This document shows, piece by piece, positions 22,603 to 31,937 of a stretch of 64,000 nucleotides of DNA; position 1 is the stretch's first letter; every line of letters starts with the position of its first letter. Position numbers and translations under genes: made by a program. The stretch covers positions 10,746,075 through 10,810,074 of the forward strand of contig CM029617.1 of the NCBI GenBank assembly GCA_017311315.1. The letters are read 5' to 3'. The notes beneath the pieces were generated by a model. The model made no database searches. It saw only the letters and a program-made list of their open reading frames with translations, and had not been told where the DNA came from. Origin of the DNA: Dendrocalamus latiflorus (lineage: Eukaryota > Streptophyta > Magnoliopsida > Poales > Poaceae).

Positions 22603-22624
22603 CACAGCTCAACCAAACACACCC
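22603..22624. mobile_element. Tourist-like MITE, right end (other half at 10519-10841)
   Basis: CAC (TSD copy of CACTA1) then AGCTCAACCAAACACACCC, followed by TAA. This closes the MITE that CACTA1 interrupted. Confidence 0.8.
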
Positions 22625-23037
22625 TAAAAGTTGACGGCTTTTGGCTTTTGCTACAGTATCTAACTTTTAAACGGAGTATTTTCTCAAGACAGAGTCTACA
22701 AGTTAAACGATCTACACGTTAAAAGCCCAACATCTGTACCAGCCAAAATCGCAAGTGAGTATCTGTCTCTCCGTAATCTGTACCGTAAACAGCCAAAATT
22801 TAAAAATTTCAGTTAAAAGCCATAAGCCGCAGCCGAAAAGAACAGGGCCGTAAACTCAACCACCGCCTCATCAATCATTATCCAGTAGTAGTCAATTTAG
22901 CTTTTGCTCTTCTACTCTAGAGTGGGACTTTCGAATGAGTTTTGGCTGGGCATCACTGATCATTATCCGATGTGTCTAGCCTGTTGTTTGTTTCATTCCC
23001 GAAGTTTGATATGCTCTTCTACTCTAGTGCGGCCGTC
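22625..23037. other. Spacer with MITE-like remnants
   Basis: Contains GGCTTTTGGCTTTTGCTACAG and, inverted near 22825-22855, AGCCATAAGCCGCAGCCG, which suggests an old MITE. A GCTCTTCTACTCTAG phrase occurs twice (22906 and 23010). No gene. Confidence 0.45.
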
Positions 23038-23787
23038 GTGAGCAACAAGGTGGTGTGGATGTTAAATGCGGCAAGCGAGCAGGCCGTGCGCGTTTTTGGT
23101 CCGTTGTGCCGAAGGGCAGCAGCTGCTGCTCACTCTGCTCCGGGACTGAGGATGCCGACCCAAAAGAAGGGTAGAGTTGGAAACATTAACGGCAGAAGAG
23201 AGCAAGTGGAGAAGTGGTAAAAAAACTTCTAACTGTGACGTGTTTTTGATGGTATTAAAACGAACCGTTAACTTCTAGTGGTATTTTCGTAAAGAGATAT
23301 TTTGATGGTAAAGAATCAAGTTTTCCAAAGGAAAATGGAGGAGTTTTATAGGATTAAAATTCTATAGAAAAATTTCCTATTGTCCCATTGAAACAAAGGA
23401 ACCTATAAAATTTTCTCAATCCATATATATTTTAGAGAAAATCTAACATGACACGCGACCTCATGGAAATTTTCCTCTCTCTCTCTCTAAAATTATGTAC
23501 TTTTCTCATGTGAACCATCCAAACAGCACAATTGAAGAATTCCAATATTTTAGAATTTTCAAGGATTCAACTAGACATACACTCCAGTTCATCTGTTTTT
23601 CCTATTCCTGTTAACTTTTTTATTCCTGTGTTCCAAATGAATCCAATTTCTACGTAAAAAATGACGTGCAAGGCATCCAAATGTCATATATAATTTGCTA
23701 TACCTAAAATTAATCATAGAAAACAAACAAACAACAGGGCTTGTCCCCAAGGACTTGTCACAAACTTAGCCCAAACCATATGTGGCA
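23038..23787. repeat. Dispersed segment U1, copy 2
   Basis: Copy of 7830-8636. It ends at TGTGGCA, exactly where a gypsy-type LTR beginning TGTAACATCC is inserted. Confidence 0.92.
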
Positions 23788-25108
23788 TGTAACATCCCAA
23801 ATATGGGGGTATTGAAAAATGAGAAGAATTTAAAATATTTTGTTGACTTCCAGTGTTATTTAAAATTTTCATCGATCATTCAAACATTCTTATTTGGCTC
23901 TTTGCTAAAAGTTTAATTAAGGAAATCCAAAACCTTGGAATCAGGAAATTCAAAACTAAAAACTTGAAATCCGGATATTCAAAACCAAAAATAGAAATTG
24001 AAAACCCATATAAAATCTTTCCCATCCAATGTATCAAATTTGGAAATTCTTAAAAAAACAAAAACACCAATCCTCCTGGGCCCCCGGCTCGTCTTCCTCC
24101 CCTCACCCCCGGCCCAGCCGGCTCTCCCCTCACCTCCCCTTCTTCCTTTCGCCCTGGCGTCCTGCCCCGGCGACCGCCGCCTAGTCGGCCCAGCTCCGGC
24201 GCTCCCGCACGCCTGCCGTCGGCCCGACCGAACTCTTCCCCCTGGCCTTCGGCCCACCCTGGCACCCTCTCTTTCTCCCTCCTCCCTCCGTTCCTCCCCT
24301 GCCAGACTTTCGTCGTCATGCCACAGCCCTGCGCCAGCTCGAGCCGTCGCTTCCCGCGAATCTCGCAGTCACTGTCCCCCTACCGTGCGACGTCGTACTC
24401 CGCGCGTTGTTTGTCGGTCAACGGCAACAATAGCAGCTAACCCCCCATGGCGCCAACCTCTGCTCCAAGCCACGCACACCCATGACACCCCGTCCCACAT
24501 GGCCTTGTCGTCTTTGCACGCTGCTCGCCAGTCAACCACAACAGCACTGCCACAGTCGTGCTAGTTCACTGGCTATAAGAAGCCCCGAGTGCTGCCGAGC
24601 CTTCTCTGTGCCGCACCGGCCGCCGCTGCCTCACATCGCCCCGGCCTCTCCGGCGAAGCCCCCACAAATCTGACTGTGTCATGGCGTGCCACCAGAAGCC
24701 TCCTCCCTCCTCCCTCGAGTAATTGGACTCCAGTGCTACCGGCTCGCCGCACGGCCGTTCTTCCTCACCTCTGGCCAAAACTGCAATTTCCACCGCCATC
24801 TCCTCGGTCGGCACTAGCCCGATTCCTCGCTCTGGGAGCATTTCCTCGGTGCCCTGAATCTTCTCCAACTACCGGCTGAGCTTCTCGTCGCCCGAGCTCC
24901 TCCCTCCACGGTGGCCTCCCCGCGCCGCCCTTGGTCTCCGTCGCTGGCCCGCTTCAGCCTCTCTTCGGTCAATTCGATCTCTCAGGTGAGCTCCGTGCAC
25001 TCTACTCGTGCCCATGCTCCCCCTACTTCTCTCCCTCCCCCCTCCGACCACCGCCGCCATTAACAGCCTCCCCCGCCGTCCGCTCTCCACCGCCGCTGGC
25101 CCGCCACA
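23788..25108 (+). mobile_element. Ty3/gypsy-type LTR 'A', first part
   Basis: It begins TGTAACATCCC, has an AT-rich start, then a GC-rich leader (24070-25108) whose open frames on both strands come from composition. It is co-linear with the solo LTR at 49198-54059 (opposite orientation). CACTA2 splits it after 25108. The layout resembles the large LTRs of the Tekay/Del chromovirus group; that placement is an inference. Confidence 0.75.
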
Positions 25109-25127
25109 CACTACTAATTTTTGGGCC

Positions 25128-25860
25128 TATTGCAACGGCGCCAAAACGTTGCAATAGGCCTAAAATGGTTGCAATAGCACCTGTTGCAACGCTAAATTTT
25201 CGTTGGGAGGCGTGGCAAGAAGTTGCGTGGTCTAAAGTTTGGGCCACGGTATTTCGGTTCGTTGCAATAACGTTTACCTATTGCAACGCAATAAAGCATT
25301 GCAATACATAGTTTATGCAACAATGTATTGCGTGGCAATAACAACTATTGCCACGCAATTAGGCGTTGCTGTAGATAGCATTTGCAATATACCGATTTCG
25401 TGGTTATAAGTTAAATTGCAACGAAAACTGGTGGTAGCAAAAGACTATATTGCCACGCAAAGAATTCGTGGTAATAGATTCAATTGCCACGTAAAGAATT
25501 CGTGGTAATAGATTCAATTGCCACGCAAAGAATTCGTGGTAATAGGACAGAGTGCTATTGCCACGCAACGAATTTGTGGTAATAAGACATAATGATATTG
25601 CCACGCAAAAAATTCGTGGTAATAGATTCAATTGCCACGCACATACTTTGGTTGCAACATCCTCTATTGCCACGCTTGATATTTTCGTTGCCATAGCTTC
25701 TAATGCCACGCTTGATCTGTTGTTGCTATAGACTCTTTTGGTACGCTGTTTTTTCGTTGCTATAGCATATATTGCCACGCCAAAAGTTGAAGGGAATAGT
25801 GTATATTGCAACGCATTGCTTTAGTAGCAACAAGAATTATTGCAACACCATTAATGTTTG
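25128..25860. repeat. CACTA2 left subterminal array
   Basis: Repeated TTGCAACG and TTGCCACGCAA motifs. Between 25449 and 25640 a unit of about 34-40 bp, ATTGCCACGCAAAGAATTCG plus GTGGTAATAG, is tandemly repeated five times. Confidence 0.93.
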
Positions 25861-27890
25861 TCACAACAAGAATCAACTGATGTAGTAAAATCATTATATC
25901 AAAAATAGAAGTTGCTGCTACACATATCTGAAATGAAACCAACTTTGTTTGTGACAATAATTTGAAGTTGTATTACAAGCATCACTAGAATGTCCCTAGC
26001 TATCACTGCATTGAAGCTTGGCTTGACCTCGCTGAATAACTTGAATTGACCTTAGCTTCCCATGGCTCGAGCACTGCACTCAATTTATTCCTTCCTCCTG
26101 AATAAAATCATTCAAAATGGCATATGCATCAGTTGTTCAGCTCATAACGACAGTAACACATTATAAATGGAATAAATTTTCATAACATGAATACATATGT
26201 TCATTACTGCATCAATGCAACTGTCTAGAGATATAGACATGATTGTCAAAATATGTAGAGCTCAAGAACCACCAGAAAAATGGTACTGCACTGCTGTTCG
26301 GTTTGGCAAACAACACCAAGGGCCAAAAGAAAGTACAAGAAGAAACTGATAGCTGCAGTAGACCCAAAGCCAGAAATGCATTCAGAAACAATAAATGCTG
26401 ATTGGGAAGAGATGCTCAAGAGCAATTCCCAAACAAAAATCTACTACCTGTACTCTCGGCAAGGAGAGGTTGATTAAGCATGCATGGCCGAAATGAGTAC
26501 TACTGCTGCCGAATGAAGTAAATGCCAAAAGAAAACTTGAGCAAACAAGAATAGAACAGCAAGATACAGACATCATTTGGCCAATCAAAATGAGACAATA
26601 ATTGCTGGCCGAGACATGTACTGATAGGACAAATAATCAATTAGCAAGAACTTATACCCATATTTTCAAATGCACATGTAACATGGGGCGTATGACCAAT
26701 TCTCTTTTCCCAACCATGGTTGGTTGCTAGCACATTAAATTCATTTTAAAGAAAATGCTAGCTGACCATGAAGAAAAACATTTTAGAGGATCTGTAATAC
26801 AATTCCGGTATGTCCTTGTCTTAAACCAATATACCTCGAATGGCAGATCTAGAAGAAATGGTGCATTTTTCAAAGAAAAAGGAAAACTAGCAGCAGTTAG
26901 CTAATTTAATTGTTTGGGACAACAAGAAATTTCTTGACATTCTGCCTATAGTATTCCCACCTGGCTCAAGGCAGGTATTGCAGCATACAGTACGTGATCA
27001 GTAATCACAAAGGCACCATTTGTCCTTTCAGAAATACGTTGCACAAATATTAAAAAAATGCAGTATAAACATGACAGCAATTGTCTAGGAAGAGAGTAGT
27101 ATATTTAACTCAGAATCCCAGTACTCCGGAATTCAAACTGGCATAAATAAACCCCCACAATCCATAAACCAGGACATCATAATCTGTATGCACCCGCACT
27201 TCAAATTTGCAGAGAAAAGTACAAACGACTGATAGGATTGATGTACACAACTAATTGTGGAAAATAATGTCTCAACTATGGTGCACCAAGTAAACATATA
27301 GACTAAAAGAATGATGGTACTGTTTCGATCACACTACGGATATCAAAGATTAGACCAAAACATGCCTCTTATCATTTGACACCATACAACGGACGTACAA
27401 ACAGATCTAAATTTGCATCAATCATAAATTGCGTACTATCTGACTGAGCTCTTGGTAACTCCTTTTATCCATGCTCTCGAGTTTCGAGGGTGTGCATTGT
27501 AGTAAGGAGGGAGCCACAGATTCTGTAAGAAAATGATACACATCGTCCGATCTTGAACACCCGCAGAGAGGGGAGAACTATACCCAGTACCCAGAACCAG
27601 ATAACTCTGAACATTCGACAACGATACCACCAATCTATCTGCCAATTGGAATTGAAAACACTCAGGCAGTCAGGCTAGTTCTATCACTTGATACTGCCAA
27701 CAACCCATGAAGTTCCAAAGACAGATTCATGGGCAACTTAGATACTGAACATGGTGTTATCTGAAGTCCTTGAGGCTTTGATTGAGACCATGAGAACGAA
27801 GATGTACAGAATTAGGAAAAGGATAAGAGAACTCTAATATACAGAAATGGGAAACTGTAACAGAATTGGATCAAGCAAGCCAAGCAATCA
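25861..27890. other. CACTA2 interior, no clear gene
   Basis: AT-rich DNA. 26446-26512 (CTCTCGGCAAGGAG, GCATGCATGGCCGAAATGA) is repeated at 28131-28190 with small differences, so this part carries a shuffled copy of the neighbouring exon-like region. No domain recognised. Confidence 0.5.
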
Positions 27891-28120
27891 CATTGATAGT
27901 TTCTCCTATTTTCTTAAGATTAATTTAATATATGAACTTAACAGTGAGCTGCTGTTGTACTAAAAAAAGAAATGTAGTAAACAAACCCCTTTACTCGCAT
28001 TAGTCCTGTCTGTAGCTAGCATAAAGTGTTTCCTTGAAATGTGTGGAGAAAGGGATAAGGAATCCCTATGGATGACATGATAAACTAGGAGATAAGCATG
28101 CAGATAAAGCAAAAAAAATG
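27891..28120. repeat. About 230-bp direct repeat, copy 1 (copy 2 at about 29680-29915)
   Basis: Both copies run from TCCTATTTTCTTAAGATT through GCAGATAAAGCAAAAAAAA with few differences (for example TAGCTAGCATAAAG versus TAGCTCGCGTAAAG). Non-coding. Confidence 0.92.
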
Positions 28121-28482
28121 GTTGTACTCTCGGCAAGGAGGTTGATTAAGCATGCATGGCCGAAATGAATACTACTGCTGCCGATTGGGAAGAGATGTTT
28201 TCTGGGGTAAACTTCAGTCGTGCATTTGGAATATGCCCCTTTTTTGTGATTCTGGAAGTCTGGTCTTTCAGAACCAAATTTAGTGCAATAACCATTTGCA
28301 CACAAAAAGAAAGATATTTCATCATCAGACACTGCCATAGCTGCGCCACTGGTTTCCTTTTGGAAGTTTTCCAGATTCTAGAATCTAGATAATGCAAATA
28401 ATTTCCTTTCACTGTAGATTCTTTTTTATCTATTAACTTTTATGTTATAATCTGCTCAGCTTAAGTTTCATTATTGTTGCAG

Positions 28483-28667
28483 TGAGGTTGATGTTGAAGA
28501 TAGTTCTGGGACTATGGTAAGCACAAAATTTTCAGATCAACCAATTAACATTGAAGAAAATGGAAATAAGCTAGATGAAGAAGTGGAAAAATTGGAGATA
28601 GATATAAAATCTGACAGCTCAAGTGCAACCTCTCAGCACTGCTCAAGTGACCAAAAAGGTGTAACAG
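28483..28667 (+). pseudogene. Isolated exon-like piece, unknown protein
   Basis: A 185-bp open block is bounded by TTATTGTTGCAG on the left and GTATGAAAT on the right, a good acceptor and donor. It encodes an acidic, Ser-rich stretch (EVDVEDSSGTM, LDEEVEKLEIDIKSDSS) with no domain I recognise. No matching neighbour exons were found. Its orientation is opposite to the transposase genes, which suggests a captured host exon, but that is an inference. Confidence 0.45.
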
Positions 28668-30209
28668 GTATGAAATATCAGTCCCAACATGGCAAATGAA
28701 AATAGTGCCTCTCACCTATTAGATACTGCCTTGTAATCTGAACAGCCAAAGGTAATCTGTAGTATGAGTAGAAGGATAGAGGGTATTTTCATAAGATATA
28801 TGAATGCATGGCTTATATATCGAACTCCCTATCTGGGACTAAGAATATCTAGTAGTAACACTGTAGTTCATATTCCATCATTGCAGACGGTGGTATGAAT
28901 TATTGAACTCATGTGAAAATTACTCTTCCATTGTGGCATAAAATGTGAACTATATTATGAGTTAACTGACTCTTGAAACAATCAGGAGGAGGTCATGTTC
29001 TAGGTCTGATTGTTTGAGACTTTGATGAGTACTATCTCTTTCTACGTAAGTTCTCACGGGAGGATGTTAATAGAATGTTGATAAACTGCATGATGCTTTG
29101 GACAATGGGTTTATCCATAGTTCCATATGATGGCTTGGACAGGATGTTCTGCATTAACTAGAGGACATGGCCCTACGGCCTTATCTAGGATTGGTTACAT
29201 TGGTACAAGAAAATTCATTCTAGCAATTGGCTATACATATCATATTTATTGAGGTCATTACTTGGTAGTTGGTACTTGTATGACAATAACTGAGTGTAAC
29301 AACTCACAAATGGAAAGGAAAAAAGGCAGGTTCCACAATAATACTATTTAACCATATTTGTATATTGACACCTTCTTAGCTAAGAATTCAAGTATAGATG
29401 AAGCTCGGACCAAATGTGGATCTTAGATACATGGTTTTGGTAGACCAAATTATTATAAAAATAATGACATTATAGTCATCAAAAGAACATATTTATGCAT
29501 TACATCCATGCTTCGAGCATAATGTAGCATACAGTCATACATTCTGAACCTAGTTTCACCTATCATGGATAAGATGTCAACAAATGTACTATAAGACATT
29601 TGTTCCATAGTTACGGAAAAAGGTTATGATACGAGTCTATGAATACCATTCTTTTCTTTTTTTTGCACACCAAACAACACATTGACAGTGACTCCTATTT
29701 TCTTAAGATTAATTTAATATATGAACTTAACAGTGAGCTGCTGTTGTACTTAAAAAAAGAAATGTAGTAAACAAACCCCTTTACTCGCATTAGTCTTGTC
29801 TGTAGCTCGCGTAAAGTGTTTCCTTGAAATGTGTGGAGAAAGGGATAAGGAATCCCTACGGATGACATGATAAACTAGGAGATAAGCATGCAGATAAAGC
29901 AAAAAAAAATGGTTGTGCGTACCTGTTGACTCCTTGTGCGTGCACGTTTAGTAGCAACAGCAGCCTTTAGTGTTTTTGTAGTAATATAATTCACTGACGC
30001 ATTCCTGTCTTTGTTTTGGGGAAGAGTTCGGTTAAGAACACTACTTCTAGGGGTGCGAGTATTGGTTTCTGCAGTTCGCCTAGCTTCATGTTGTGTTTCC
30101 AGGTTGCTATCTGGGTTAGTCTGCTTATCAAAAAATTCGAGAAAACATTTCAGGGCTCATACAGTGTAGTGATCCATGTTGCCTGTAAACATGTTGCAAC
30201 TGCTATTAC
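28668..30209. other. CACTA2 interior with repeat copy 2 and a possible last TNPA exon
   Basis: Contains the second copy of the 230-bp repeat (about 29680-29915). On the minus strand, 30105 to about 29932 is an open block encoding ETQHEARRTAETNT and KAAVATKRARTRSQQ before a GT. It may be a further exon of the gene at 30210-31825, but its phase does not join cleanly. Confidence 0.4.
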
Positions 30210-31825
30210 CTGCGGCGTTGTTTCTTCACCTCGTGGAGTCGTGTCATTTCGTTCGGTTGGGGCAGCAGGAACATGTATTGTTTCGTTGGCAGCTTGGTTA
30301 CCCTGCATTTAAAATTTAGTTTTCAAATAGTTAGCTCTTTGAAGTTATTAACACCCCACTTAATTTATTAACACCCCACTTAATGGAACGATCCAGCCAG
30401 CGATGTCTCGATGAGCTACCACTGTTCGTCCTTGATGCATCACATTCCCATTCCAATGGCTGGCTGGCACTCCTGCCTCTTTACCCTTTGGTGCTTAGTT
30501 TCACAACACACGAACACCACATACCAGTATGAAAAGATCAACCAGGATATATCTAGTTCAGACATATTACTATCGATCACTTACCAAAAGGACATCTTGT
30601 AGCAGTACATATATGATACCATCTATTACTAGGAAGCTTTTGGTGACACAAATAAAAAGTAGCTAGGGAGAGATAGCAAGTGCCTATACATACACATATA
30701 TGCAGTTAGCTACACACTTACCAAAAGTGTGTAGTTAGCTACACACATATATGCAGTTAGCTACACATATATGCAGTTAGCCATTCCCATTCCAATGGCT
30801 GGCTGGCACTCATGCCTCTTTACCCTTTGGTGCTTAGTTTCACAACACACGAACACCACATACCAGTATTAAAAGATCAACCAGGATATATCTAGTTCAG
30901 ACATATTACAGGGTTCTAAAATTCTGATGAGCTAGCACTGTTCGTCCTTGATGCATTTACTAGTTCTTCCAGTGAAATTATGCATTGCTACTTGAAACCT
31001 AAGAAAAAAGAACACTGAAGGCATTCAAGATTAATATTACATTGAAATCTAGGAAAAAGAACTCAGGAGCACAAGTGTACATGCAACAGACCTGATACCA
31101 ATTTTGAACAGACCTGCATATATGATACCAGACATATCAACCAGGACATATCTAGTTCAGACATATTACTGTCGATCACTTACCAAAAGGACATCTTGTA
31201 GCAGTACATATATGATACCATCTATTACTAGGAAGCTTTTGGTGACACAAATAAAAAGTAGCTAGGGAGAGATAGCAAGTGCCTATACATACACATATAT
31301 GCAGTTAGCTACACACTTACCAAAAGTGTGTAGTTAGCTACACACATATATGCAGTTAGCTACACATATATGCAGTTAGCCATTCCCATTCAAAAATATT
31401 ACCTCCTGGAAGGCTCCTTGTCTTTGTGTTCCTAGCATGGACATAAACTCTTGCCTGAGTTCTTCTTTAATTGTGTCCCTCGAATTCAACAATTCTTCTA
31501 TCTGACGCCTGCTTTCTTCCTTTTCGTTGGCCCTTTCAGCAACTTGGTTTGCAAGTTGTTCTTTTAACATTTGAACCTCAGACTGGAGCTCTAACCTTGT
31601 CCTATGGGATTCCGCAGAATGTCCGGCTTGCATCTGCAAATTTTCATTGTATAGCTGCCTTCGTGTTGGATAGTACGCCAAGTATCCATTACCATGAGTT
31701 TTCGATGATTTGCACCTAGTGCTTTCCTTATATGATGACTGGAAAACAAAGTTTTCCTCTTGTGATGAAATGAAGTTATCTTGTGACTCTAATTCCTTCT
31801 CTGTTATTTTGCTGCTTGCAGTATC
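30210..31825 (-). CDS. Probable TNPA/TNP1-type gene of CACTA2, coiled-coil part (spliced)
   Basis: Two minus-strand exons join in phase through GT-AG sites. Exon 31825-31403 encodes a Ser/Lys-rich leader, YYPTRRQLYNENLQM, and a coiled coil (LQSEVQMLKEQLANQVAERA) ending with FQE before GTAATA. Exon 30302-30210 encodes GNQAANETIHVPAAP and ends TTPQ before GTAATAG. Coiled coils of this kind are usual near the C-terminus of TNPA/TNP1 proteins, which bind the subterminal motifs. It lies directly downstream of TNP2 on the same strand, so one transcript with alternative splicing, as in En/Spm, is possible. The N-terminal DNA-binding part was not found. Other readings are possible. Confidence 0.5.
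30441..31390. repeat. Partial tandem duplication with modules A and B
   Basis: Module A (30441-30570 and 30781-30910) begins CATTCCCATTCCAATGGCTG. Module B (30543-30790 and 31146-31390) runs from TCTAGTTCAGACATATTA to GCAGTTAGCCATTCCCATTC. Within B, ACACATATATGCAGTTAGCT is itself repeated. It overlaps the intron of the TNPA-type gene. Confidence 0.9.
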
Positions 31826-31937
31826 CTAACGCACAGAACATATTTGTAGGTGTAAATTGAGACTGGAAGTGTAGGCCAATATTATGAATGACTTAGTTGG
31901 CCTAATCAGATGTGCTTCTTGGGCTGCAGCTGTTGCT

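Noticed and set aside
23979..25111. Several long open frames on both strands
   Set aside because: They lie in the GC-rich leader of LTR A, where stops are rare on both strands; no protein motif.
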